The notes: generated from the sequence alone by a model not told the origin. 6,395 nt of DNA from Halanaerobiaceae bacterium (GCA_003557445.1 PWOK01000149.1:1-6395), one strand, 5' to 3'; shown: positions 1-5,255, numbered from the stretch's first letter. Translations and numbers: made by a program.

Positions 1-7
1 GAGGTAT
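1..7 (+). promoter_or_regulatory. Ribosome binding site of the first gene
   Basis: GAGGT at 1-5 sits 5 bases before the ATG at 11 and supports that start. The window begins here, so whether this gene has its own promoter or follows an upstream gene in an operon cannot be told. Confidence 0.6.
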
Positions 8-10
8 TGT

Positions 11-421
11 ATGACAAAAATAATAATATTAATTTTAATATTACTATTACTATTTAATACCTTCTGTATGGCAGAAACTCTGGATCAGGCAAAAATAAGA
101 GTAAATATTTATATACCTGTTTACTATGAAATTGAAATTAGCAAACAAAAATTATTAAGTGAATCAAAAATTAATATTACTACCAGAGCCAATTTCCCTC
201 TTAAAATTTATTTATCCTCTGAAGATAATATATCGGTTAATAAAATTGTATTTAAATTAGAAGGGGAAAATAAATGGACAGCTTTAACTTCAGAAGAAAA
301 AATGATAGCAGAATATTCCAAATCAGGCATAAATAAAAATAAAATCTTTTTCCGGTTAACCAGCAACCCGGAGAAAAATTTATTACATAAAGGTAATATT
401 TACTTAACCATTATGAAATAA
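11..421 (+). CDS. Small Sec-exported beta-rich protein, function unknown
   Basis: The product is 136 residues. Residues 3-21 form a classic Sec signal peptide: one lysine, then a run of isoleucine and leucine, then Phe-Cys-Met-Ala with a probable signal peptidase I cut before Glu22. The residues before Cys19 (Asn-Thr-Phe) do not make a lipobox, so a lipoprotein is unlikely. The mature part of about 115 residues alternates hydrophobic and polar residues in short stretches, with many Asn, Lys and Ser, suggesting a single beta-sandwich domain. It contains only one Trp (in the ENKWTAL stretch) and no Cys after the signal peptide. The C-terminus ends in a probable last beta strand (GNIYLTIMK), as in small pilin-like or surface beta-sandwich proteins, but I do not recognise a family. 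No membrane anchor or sorting signal is visible, so it is probably released or bound to a partner encoded upstream, outside the window. Confidence 0.75.
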   Translation: MTKIIILILILLLLFNTFCMAETLDQAKIRVNIYIPVYYEIEISKQKLLSESKINITTRANFPLKIYLSSEDNISVNKIVFKLEGENKWTALTSEEKMIAEYSKSGINKNKIFFRLTSNPEKNLLHKGNIYLTIMK

Positions 422-470
422 TTCATTTGCATAGTTTTTAAGTTGTAATTGAATATGATAAATTTTTAAA

Positions 471-513
471 AAGAGCCCCAATTCCTTGTTCAGGAAAAAA
501 GGGCTTTCTTTAT
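471..513 (+). terminator. Intrinsic terminator after the exported-protein gene
   Basis: AGAGCCC (472-478) pairs with GGGCTTT (501-507), with one G-T wobble. Between them TTCCT (482-486) pairs with AGGAA (492-496), giving a stacked two-part hairpin. It is followed by CTTTATT. The structure lies 50 bases past the stop at 421 and separates this gene from the dCMP deaminase. Confidence 0.75.
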
Positions 514-538
514 TGGTGTAGAAAGACAGGTTTCTCTC

Positions 539-596
539 TATCGACAAATTCCGGGAGGTACCTGGCACCTGTCGATATGTGTCGAATAAATCGACA
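539..596. repeat. REP/RAYT-like palindromic element
   Basis: TATCGACA (539-546) pairs perfectly with TGTCGATA (570-577). Inside lies a GC-rich core holding the palindrome AGGTACCT (556-563) and an AGGT/ACCT pair (556-559 with 567-570). A second inverted repeat follows at once: TGTCGA (580-585), loop ATAAA, TCGACA (591-596). TGTCGA or its complement thus occurs four times in 58 bases. The core is far richer in G+C than its surroundings. From general knowledge, GGTACCTGGCACC-type cores flanked by TGTCGA look like the extragenic palindromes mobilised by IS200-like Y1 transposases (RAYTs); that link is from memory of the pattern, not a search. No transposase gene is present here, so this would be a solo copy. 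Confidence 0.6.
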
Positions 597-611
597 AAAA
601 GCTTAAGATAC

Positions 612-646
612 TTGACACACAAAAAAAGGATTTTTGCGATTGATAA
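612..646 (+). promoter_or_regulatory. Possible promoter of the dCMP deaminase gene
   Basis: A perfect -35 hexamer TTGACA lies at 612-617, just after the palindromic element. At the ideal 17-base spacing the -10 is poor (TGCGAT, 635-640). A better match, TGATAA (641-646), is too far away. The promoter is therefore tentative. Confidence 0.35.
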
Positions 647-673
647 AGAAGAATATTAAAAAGGAGGTTGAAA

Positions 674-1117
674 ATGGACAGACCGGACTGGAATGAGTAT
701 TTTATGAAAATGGCAGAATTGGTTGCAGAACGATCTACCTGTACCCGGCGCAAAGTTGGAGCTGTTCTGGTTTTAAACAAGCGTGTTCTGGCTACAGGAT
801 ATAATGGAGCACCAAAAAATGTAACTCATTGTGAAAAAACAGGCTGTTTACGCACAGAATTAAAGGTTCCCAGTGGCCAAAGACATGAGATATGCCGCGG
901 AGTTCATGCTGAACAAAATCTAATAGCTCAGTCAGCTTTTCATGGTGTTAAAACTGAAGGAGCAACTGTTTACTGTACCAATCAACCCTGTAATATTTGT
1001 ACTAAAATATTAATAAATTCCGGAATTAAAAAATTATATTATAAAACTTCTTATGATGATAAATTTTCAAAAAAAATTCTGGATCAATCAGAAGTCAGTT
1101 ATGAAGAACTTGCTTAA
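674..1117 (+). CDS. comEB: Deoxycytidylate (dCMP) deaminase, ComEB family
   Basis: A cytosolic zinc enzyme that deaminates dCMP to dUMP, the substrate of thymidylate synthase. The product is 147 residues, usual for the family. The catalytic motif His78-Ala-Glu80 (HAEQN) and Pro-Cys106-Asn-Ile-Cys109 form the active-site zinc centre, Glu80 being the proton shuttle. The family signatures CTRRKVGAV (23-31), GYNGAP (42-47), HCEKTGCLR (52-60) and PSGQRHEICRG (66-76) are all present. Cys23, Cys53 and His71 may form the second, structural zinc site known from phage T4 dCMP deaminase. I chose ATG 674, because AAGGAGG (661-667) lies 6 bases before it; an in-frame TTG at 668 abuts that site too closely. 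In Bacillus the family member comEB sits in the competence operon comE, but no competence gene is visible here, so the role is most simply pyrimidine nucleotide supply. Allosteric control by dCTP/dTTP is known for some relatives but cannot be judged here. Confidence 0.93.
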   Translation: MDRPDWNEYFMKMAELVAERSTCTRRKVGAVLVLNKRVLATGYNGAPKNVTHCEKTGCLRTELKVPSGQRHEICRGVHAEQNLIAQSAFHGVKTEGATVYCTNQPCNICTKILINSGIKKLYYKTSYDDKFSKKILDQSEVSYEELA

Positions 1118-1124
1118 ATCACCT

Positions 1125-1153
1125 TTGATTTTTATATTAATATTTAATATAAT
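1125..1153 (+). promoter_or_regulatory. Promoter of the BON-domain gene
   Basis: TTGATT (1125-1130), a 17-base spacer and a perfect TATAAT (1148-1153) form a good sigma-A promoter in an AT-rich gap. It starts just after the dCMP deaminase stop, and no terminator is seen between the two genes, so some read-through is possible. Confidence 0.65.
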
Positions 1154-1192
1154 ATAAATTAACTAATCTAATCTATGTCAATAATTATCAAG

Positions 1193-1200
1193 AAGGGGGG
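1193..1200 (+). promoter_or_regulatory. Ribosome binding site, BON-domain gene
   Basis: AAGGGGGG ends 9 bases before the ATG at 1210. It is G-rich and slightly off the AGGAGG consensus, but is the only candidate and fixes the start. Confidence 0.6.
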
Positions 1201-1209
1201 AAATAATCA

Positions 1210-1476
1210 ATGTCACTATTTGGTTTTTTAAATACTTATGATGATGAACAAATAATAGTTCTGGCAAGTACCTGTATTAAAGAAAGCCCGGTGCTGGGAA
1301 AATATTTTGATGATATTGAGATTGATTCAAAAAAAGGAATTGTAAAACTTGGAGGTAAGGTTAATTCACAAAAATTAAAGGATAAAATAGGACAGGAAAT
1401 TGAACGGAAATTGAGAAAATCAAGAATTGATTTTAAAGATGTAGAAAATAATATAGAAGTGGAAGCAGATAAATAA
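1210..1476 (+). CDS. Small cytosolic single-BON-domain protein
   Basis: The product is 88 residues with no signal peptide or membrane segment. Residues about 15-85 match the BON fold seen in OsmY, Kbp and some channel proteins: a first helix (15-33), a strand ending in the typical GIVKLGGKV turn (43-51), a second charged helix (53-70), and a last strand ending VENNIEVE (78-85), which corresponds to the usual 'V.N.l.V' ending. BON domains are thought to bind membranes, phospholipids or small ligands; Kbp binds potassium. Most BON proteins are exported or fused to LysM, so a bare cytosolic one is less common and its ligand is unknown. The gene has its own promoter and terminator and stands as a single transcription unit. 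The BON call rests on motif pattern only and could be refuted by a profile search. Confidence 0.7.
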   Translation: MSLFGFLNTYDDEQIIVLASTCIKESPVLGKYFDDIEIDSKKGIVKLGGKVNSQKLKDKIGQEIERKLRKSRIDFKDVENNIEVEADK

Positions 1477-1506
1477 AAGTGTAATAAAAATTTAATATTT
1501 ATCCCG

Positions 1507-1538
1507 AAAACCCCGGTGAAAGCCGGGGTTTTAATTTT
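1507..1538 (+). terminator. Strong intrinsic terminator after the BON-domain gene
   Basis: AAAACCCCGG (1507-1516) and CCGGGGTTTT (1523-1532) form a perfect 10-base-pair stem with a 6-base loop, followed by AATTTT. It isolates the SOS-type polymerase promoter downstream from upstream transcription. Confidence 0.92.
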
Positions 1539-1552
1539 AGCAAAAATTACAT

Positions 1553-1582
1553 TTGATTTTTAGAACAGATGTATGGTAAAAT
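1553..1582 (+). promoter_or_regulatory. Promoter of the Y-family polymerase gene
   Basis: TTGATT (1553-1558), an 18-base spacer and TAAAAT (1577-1582) preceded by an extended -10 TGG (1574-1576). The start of transcription should fall near 1589. An ATG at 1573, in frame with the polymerase, would lie upstream of that point and so is not used. Confidence 0.6.
1562..1575. promoter_or_regulatory. Candidate LexA (SOS) box 1
   Basis: AGAACAGATGTATG matches 10 of 14 positions of the Bacillus-type LexA site CGAACATATGTTCG, with an intact GAAC half-site. It lies between the -35 and -10 elements, where a bound repressor would block RNA polymerase. Damage-induced expression of the polymerase is the inferred consequence. 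LexA itself is not in the window. Confidence 0.5.
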
Positions 1583-1592
1583 ACTTATACTC

Positions 1593-1606
1593 AATACATA
1601 TGTTTG
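1593..1606. promoter_or_regulatory. Candidate LexA (SOS) box 2
   Basis: The perfect core ACATATGTT (1596-1604) gives 10 of 14 matches to CGAACATATGTTCG. It lies just downstream of the probable transcription start. The left arm is degraded (AAT instead of CGA), so it may be a weaker second LexA site. Confidence 0.45.
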
Positions 1607-1609
1607 AGT

Positions 1610-1615
1610 GGAGTG
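1610..1615 (+). promoter_or_regulatory. Ribosome binding site that sets the polymerase start
   Basis: GGAGTG lies 5 bases before ATG 1621. No comparable site precedes the in-frame ATG at 1573 or the one at 1600, so 1621 is preferred. Confidence 0.65.
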
Positions 1616-1620
1616 ATATA

Positions 1621-2886
1621 ATGAATAAAAAAATTAATTATGATAAATTACCTCATGAAAAAATCCTCTGTGTTGATATGAAGTCTTTTTATGCCAGTAT
1701 AGAGGCAGTTGACCGTGGATTGGATCCTTTAAAAGTTCATCTGGCTGTAATAGGTGATAAAAAACAAAAAGGTTCAGTTGTGCTGGCAGCTTCAGCAGCT
1801 TTAAAAGAAAAGTATGGTATCAAAACAGGTAGCAGATTATATGAAATACCGAAAAAATCAGAAATAATTAAAGTGGAAGCCCGTATGGGTTTCTATCTGC
1901 AAAAATCACTGGAAATCACCAGTTTATATAATGAATTTGTTCCTCTGGAGGCTCTGCATATTTATTCTATTGATGAGGCCTGGCTCAAACTGGATGGAAC
2001 AGAAAGGCTTCTGGGAGATAAATGGCAGGCTGCCAGTAAGTTAAAGAAGGCTCTTTTAGAAAACTTTGGTTTACCCAGTAGTATGGGCCTGGGTCCCAAC
2101 ATGTTTCTGGCCAAAGTGGCCATGGATATAGAGGGAAAAAAAGAAGGCCTGGTGGAATGGAAATATGAGGATGTTCCGGATAAACTGTGGCCTTTAAAAT
2201 TAAGTGATTGCTGGGGTATTGGCAGTAGACTGGAACGAAAATTTAATAATATGGGGATTAAAACAGTTGGTGATCTGGCTCAATTACCTCTTGATTATCT
2301 GGAGGATAGGCTGGGTATTATGGGAAGCCAGCTCTATTATCATGCCCGGGGTGTGGATTGTTCGAAAGTTGAAGGCCATTTCGATCATAAACCTAAAAAT
2401 CTGGGCAAAGGAATTACTTTGCTCAGAGATTATGATGATCTGGAACAAATTAAAACTGTTATTTTTGAATTGAGTGAAGATGTTGCCAGGAGAATCAGGG
2501 AATATAATTTGCTGGGAAAAACAGTTAGCCTGGGTATAAGTTATAGCTATAAGGAATTAAAACCCGGTTTTCATGTACAAAAAACTCTCAATGGTTATAC
2601 CAATTTAGCAGCTGATATTTATAAAGGATGTTTAAAATTACTCAAAGAAAACTATAAAGGCCATAAAGTCAGAAAAATAAGGGTTTCTTTTGGTAATTTT
2701 ATTCCCGGTTCAGCCCTACAGTTGAATTTATTTGATAATCAAAAAGTAAAAGATATCAGACTGACAGAGGTTAAAGATCAGATAGAAAATAAATTTGGCC
2801 CTGATTCTATCTTTTATGCTAAAAGCCTCAAAAAAGGTAGTATCAGAAAAAAAATTAATGATAATATTGGTGGTCATAAAGCCTGA
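1621..2886 (+). CDS. Y-family translesion DNA polymerase, UvrX/YqjW (UmuC-like) type
   Basis: An error-prone polymerase that copies past damaged template bases. The product is 421 residues, typical for the family. Palm and catalytic residues: Asp19 in CVDMKSFYAS (17-26), and Asp118-Glu119 in YSIDEAW (115-121); Tyr24 is in the steric-gate position that excludes ribonucleotides. Fingers lie around 45-85 (the VVLAAS stretch). SMGLGPNMFLAKVAMD (154-169) is the conserved palm/thumb segment, and a helix-hairpin-helix lies at 195-220 (CWGIGSRLERKF). The little-finger domain covers roughly 240-360. A sliding-clamp motif QLNLF lies at 367-371, close to the QL(S/D)LF consensus. The match is closest in style to Bacillus YqjW and phage-borne UvrX rather than DinB. 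The gene has an SOS-like promoter, follows a strong terminator, and converges on the SRAP gene with one base between the stops. I start at ATG 1621, not 1573, because of the ribosome binding site and promoter position. Substrate specificity cannot be read from the sequence. Confidence 0.93.
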   Translation: MNKKINYDKLPHEKILCVDMKSFYASIEAVDRGLDPLKVHLAVIGDKKQKGSVVLAASAALKEKYGIKTGSRLYEIPKKSEIIKVEARMGFYLQKSLEITSLYNEFVPLEALHIYSIDEAWLKLDGTERLLGDKWQAASKLKKALLENFGLPSSMGLGPNMFLAKVAMDIEGKKEGLVEWKYEDVPDKLWPLKLSDCWGIGSRLERKFNNMGIKTVGDLAQLPLDYLEDRLGIMGSQLYYHARGVDCSKVEGHFDHKPKNLGKGITLLRDYDDLEQIKTVIFELSEDVARRIREYNLLGKTVSLGISYSYKELKPGFHVQKTLNGYTNLAADIYKGCLKLLKENYKGHKVRKIRVSFGNFIPGSALQLNLFDNQKVKDIRLTEVKDQIENKFGPDSIFYAKSLKKGSIRKKINDNIGGHKA

Positions 2887-2899
2887 TTTAAAAAAGGCT
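2880..2899. terminator. Weak shared hairpin at the convergent stop codons
   Basis: AGCCT (2880-2884) pairs with AGGCT (2895-2899) around a 10-base AT-rich loop that contains both stop codons. Neither side has a proper T-tract directly after it, so termination here is uncertain. It lies inside the last codons of both genes. Confidence 0.3.
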
Positions 2900-3511
2900 C
2901 TGCTGATTTCCCTTATTACCTGTTTTTTCTAAATTAATATCTTCTGATTCTGTAGATTCAAGTAGTTTTTTTAATCTTTCACTATCTTTAATTTCTGAAT
3001 CAAGCCATAGATCTTCCTGGTTTTCTTTTAAAATAACCGGCATTCTGTGGTGTACAGGTTTGATCTTTTCACAGGCAGCAGTTGTAATGATAGTGAAGGA
3101 TTGAACTGGATTATTATGTTTATCAGTAAAAGTATCATAAATTCCTGCAAAAGAAAAAATATCGCTTTCAGGTAATGAAATTTTATATTTTATTTTTTTA
3201 CCATCTATATCTTTCCATTCGAAGAATGCTGTTGCCGGTATCAGGCAGCGGTTATTGTAAAAACAATCTTTAAAAAGATTTTTTTCATCTATGGTCTCAA
3301 CTCTGGCATTTATAATCAAATTCCTGGCAAAGGAAGGGTCAAACCCCCATTTGAATAGTTCTAACTGCCTTTTGTTGTTTTTCAAAACAACAGGGACATT
3401 ACCTGATGGATAGATTTCCTCTGCAGGAGAAAAGTTTATATCTGTGTCAATTATACCATATCTTTTCATTAAATTTTGTAGACCAATATTTAGGGAATAT
3501 CGACCACACAT
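2888..3511 (-). CDS. yedK: SRAP-domain protein (YedK/HMCES), abasic-site crosslinking
   Basis: SRAP proteins capture abasic sites in single-stranded DNA by forming a thiazolidine crosslink through the cysteine exposed after removal of the initiator Met. The product is 207 residues, close to E. coli YedK. MCGRYS at the N-terminus gives catalytic Cys2. INARVET (67-73) supplies Asn68, FFEW (96-99) supplies Glu98, and VHHRMP (153-158) supplies His155; together these are the full SRAP active site. WGF (55-57) and CLIPATAFFEW (89-99) are standard family blocks. The last five residues (203-207) are QQSLF, following a charged flexible tail of about 25 residues; this resembles a bacterial clamp-binding peptide, though position 2 is Gln rather than Leu. 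AAGGAG (3521-3526 on the minus strand) precedes the start. The gene converges with the translesion polymerase and diverges from the YolD-like gene. No LexA-like site is seen upstream. Confidence 0.93.
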   Translation of the reverse strand: MCGRYSLNIGLQNLMKRYGIIDTDINFSPAEEIYPSGNVPVVLKNNKRQLELFKWGFDPSFARNLIINARVETIDEKNLFKDCFYNNRCLIPATAFFEWKDIDGKKIKYKISLPESDIFSFAGIYDTFTDKHNNPVQSFTIITTAACEKIKPVHHRMPVILKENQEDLWLDSEIKDSERLKKLLESTESEDINLEKTGNKGNQQSLF

Positions 3512-3546
3512 ATTATCAGCTCCTTTTGAATAAAATAATTTATCTT

Positions 3547-3576
3547 ATAATATTAACTTCTACAGAAATAAGTAAA
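3547..3576 (-). promoter_or_regulatory. Possible promoter of the SRAP gene
   Basis: Read on the minus strand: TTTACT (3571-3576), an 18-base spacer and TATTAT (3547-3552). The -10 overlaps a plus-strand TATAAT (3546-3551), so the divergent YolD-like gene could share or compete for this site, although a plus-strand -35 is poor. Confidence 0.4.
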
Positions 3577-3631
3577 TTCCTTGATTAAATATATAAACTA
3601 TTAATTTAAATAAAAACAAAGGGGGATTGGA

Positions 3632-3973
3632 ATGATAAAGGACAGAGGAAATAAAAAGTGGACATCTTTGATGTTGACAGAACACAGACGTGCTTTAAAA
3701 AAATTTAAAAAGAGTCAGCAGTATAAAGAGAAACCTGAACTTGATGGACAAAAACTTGAAGAAATGGATTATACTCTTAAAAAAGCCCTGGCCTTAAAGG
3801 TGATGGTTAAAATAATTTATTTTGAAAATAAAGATTATAAAACATTTATAGGTAATATAAAAAAATGTTTAAAAGAAGAGAAAAAGATTATTTTCAAAGA
3901 AGCCAGTGGCCGGGAAAAACTGCTGGATATGAATAATATTTTGCAAATGGAAATTATTAAAAAAATGATTTGA
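3632..3973 (+). CDS. yolD: YolD-like family protein
   Basis: The product is 113 residues, cytosolic, and highly basic. The N-terminal block IKDRGNKKWTSLMLTEHRRAL (2-22) and the block KPELDGQKLEEMDY (34-47) are the hallmarks of the YolD-like family. The rest is a likely small beta-rich domain (the KVMVKIIYFENKDYKTFIGNI stretch) followed by a C-terminal helix. The biochemical role of the family is unknown. What is known is its context: in Bacillus, YolD and its paralogue YqjX are encoded next to the Y-family polymerases UvrX and YqjW, so a link to translesion synthesis is generally assumed. Here the polymerase is about 0.75 kb upstream, with the SRAP gene between on the other strand. AAAGGGGGA (3618-3626) precedes the ATG at good spacing. 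TTGATT at 3581-3586 could be a -35, but no convincing -10 follows. Confidence 0.85.
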   Translation: MIKDRGNKKWTSLMLTEHRRALKKFKKSQQYKEKPELDGQKLEEMDYTLKKALALKVMVKIIYFENKDYKTFIGNIKKCLKEEKKIIFKEASGREKLLDMNNILQMEIIKKMI

Positions 3974-3997
3974 GAAAAATTAAGTGAGCTGTCCTAT

Positions 3998-4027
3998 TAA
4001 AACAAAAAGCTCCGGATATCCGGAGCT
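3998..4027 (-). terminator. Intrinsic terminator for the minus-strand zinc-ribbon transcript
   Basis: A perfect 20-base palindrome (AGCTCCGG, ATAT, CCGGAGCT; 4008-4027) forms an 8-base-pair stem. On the minus strand it runs directly into TTTTTGTTTT (4007-3998). On the plus strand no T-tract follows, so its orientation fits transcripts of the zinc-ribbon gene. It could still give some termination of the YolD-like transcript. Confidence 0.85.
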
Positions 4028-4092
4028 ACGGGGAGTGTTATTTCAATTATTTTAATTATCTTATAGTGTTATCAGTCTTATAAATTATTGTC

Positions 4093-4245
4093 TTATTGAG
4101 CTGTGTTTGTGCTAATTAGAGAAACTTTTGCTTTTTTTTCATTAATCTCGTTTCTCTCATAAAGAGCACCATTGCATTTTCGGCAGTAAACATCACTTGT
4201 AAAATTGTGATGGCCACATGCCTTACATACTAATTTTCTTACCAT
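4093..4245 (-). CDS. 50-residue zinc-ribbon protein
   Basis: The product is MVRKLVCKACGHHNF followed by a second knuckle, 50 residues in total. Cys7-X2-Cys10 and Cys21-X2-Cys24, ten residues apart, form a four-cysteine zinc ribbon of the rubredoxin-like/'zinc-ribbon' type. The sequence after residue 30 is a hydrophilic, Lys/Glu-rich linker and a Ser/Thr-rich tail with no recognisable domain. GGGTGG (4252-4257, minus strand) precedes the ATG by 6 bases. The gene has a near-consensus promoter and a clear terminator, good evidence that this short frame is really expressed. Its function is unknown; small free-standing zinc ribbons can be nucleic-acid-binding or zinc-storage proteins. It lies downstream of, and on the same strand as, a ZIP metal transporter gene, which may be coincidence or a metal-related pairing. 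Confidence 0.8.
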   Translation of the reverse strand: MVRKLVCKACGHHNFTSDVYCRKCNGALYERNEINEKKAKVSLISTNTAQ

Positions 4246-4296
4246 TGTAAACCACCCTTTCTTATATTCTTATTTTCTTATAAGGCTTACAAGTAC

Positions 4297-4324
4297 ATTA
4301 TACATAAGTTAAACTATTTGTCAA
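4297..4324 (-). promoter_or_regulatory. Near-perfect promoter of the zinc-ribbon gene
   Basis: On the minus strand: TTGACA (4319-4324), a 16-base spacer and TATAAT (4297-4302). Both hexamers match the sigma-A consensus fully, making this the strongest promoter in the window. The leader of about 45 bases contains the palindrome CTTATAAG (4278-4285), a possible operator, but no known operator type was recognised. Confidence 0.85.
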
Positions 4325-4391
4325 TACATTTATACCAAAATATTAAAGTAAAAATATTCAGCTAATTCACAAAAGGTAGTTATTTACGGAT

Positions 4392-5183
4392 TTATACAAA
4401 AATAAGAGTTATAAACATGATCAGCATACCAGAAATAATGCCCAGAACAACATGATGAGGGTCACTTTCTTTAAATGATAAGGGTAATAACTCATCAAGA
4501 CTGATAAAAACCATAATTCCGGCAACAAAACCCAGTGCCAGGAAAACAACTTCCTGAGTTAAAAAAGCCCCAAATAAAAGCATAACCAGTAGTGCTCCTA
4601 TTGGTTCTGCCAGACCTGCTGCCATCGAATAACCAAAAGTTTTTTTTCTGTCATTGGTGGCATAAAAAATAGGCATACCAATAGAAAAACCTTCAGGAAT
4701 ATTATGCAGAGCGATGGCAATGGCCAGAGCGATACCCAGCCTGATATCATGAACTGCAGAGATAAATACAATTACACCCTCGGGAAAGTTATGAAGGGCA
4801 ATACCAATGGCCGTCATTAAACCGGCAGATAATACTTCCTGTTTATCATTGTCTTCTTCTCTGGGATTCTCTTCAAATTTTTTACCAGATGAATGTAAGA
4901 TTTGTTCTGCCAGATAGGTATGTGGAATTAAAAAATCCATCAACATCATAAAAAAAATTCCACCAAAAAAAGCTAAATTGGCAGGGATAAAGCCGGCGGC
5001 TTCCATCGATTCTACCAGCAATTCAGCAAAAGATATATATATCATAACTCCTGCAGCAAATCCCATTACAACACTTAAGTGCTTTCTTTTAACATCTTTA
5101 AAAAACAAAGAGGCAAGACTCCCCAATCCTGTAGCCAGTCCGCCTAATGCAGTTAATAAAAGTGGTATCGCAAATTGTCCCAT
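4392..5183 (-). CDS. ZIP-family divalent metal transporter, ZupT/GufA type
   Basis: An integral membrane protein that moves zinc or other divalent cations into the cytosol. The product is 263 residues, normal for bacterial ZIPs, with about eight hydrophobic segments. The two metal-site helices carry the signatures GIALHNFPEG (127-136; His131, Asn132, Glu135) and AIALHNIPEG (156-165; His160, Asn161, Glu164). A hydrophilic cytosolic loop (about 97-117) rich in Glu, Asp and Lys separates helix 3 from helix 4, as in ZIPs generally, but lacks a His cluster apart from His97. A late acidic motif SLDELLPLS follows, corresponding to the conserved FISLDEL segment. AAAGGAG (5191-5197, minus strand) precedes ATG 5183 by 7 bases. 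No clear terminator follows before the zinc-ribbon promoter, so transcripts may run through to 4008. No Zur or MntR operator was recognised. Substrate (Zn, Fe or Mn) cannot be decided from sequence. Confidence 0.9.
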   Translation of the reverse strand: MGQFAIPLLLTALGGLATGLGSLASLFFKDVKRKHLSVVMGFAAGVMIYISFAELLVESMEAAGFIPANLAFFGGIFFMMLMDFLIPHTYLAEQILHSSGKKFEENPREEDNDKQEVLSAGLMTAIGIALHNFPEGVIVFISAVHDIRLGIALAIAIALHNIPEGFSIGMPIFYATNDRKKTFGYSMAAGLAEPIGALLVMLLFGAFLTQEVVFLALGFVAGIMVFISLDELLPLSFKESDPHHVVLGIISGMLIMFITLIFV

Positions 5184-5255
5184 AATTATTCTCCTTTCTT
5201 TTTATGTATATTAGTATTTCAGATGTAAGATTTATTAATAAAAGTTACTGTTAAT

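Noticed and set aside
668..673. TTG start for the dCMP deaminase at 668
   Set aside because: It directly abuts the AAGGAGG ribosome binding site. ATG 674 has proper spacing and gives the usual family N-terminus MDRPDW.
404..780. Two minus-strand open frames over the terminator, the palindromic element and the dCMP deaminase start
   Set aside because: They run through an intrinsic terminator and a palindromic repeat, have no ribosome binding sites, and their proteins have no recognisable features.
1573..1620. A longer polymerase start at ATG 1573, adding 16 residues
   Set aside because: This ATG overlaps the extended -10 element, has no ribosome binding site, and the added residues do not look like a Y-family N-terminus. 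ATG 1621 has GGAGTG at good spacing.
2204..2473. Plus-strand frame inside the polymerase gene
   Set aside because: It is a frame shadow rich in Trp, Ile and Leu, with no ribosome binding site, inside a well-supported gene.
3512..3631. A LexA box in the SRAP/YolD divergent region
   Set aside because: No GAAC or GTTC half-site was found, so shared SOS control of these two genes is not supported by the sequence.
4978..5214. Plus-strand frame antisense to the ZIP gene start
   Set aside because: It is the complement of conserved transporter codons, with no ribosome binding site.
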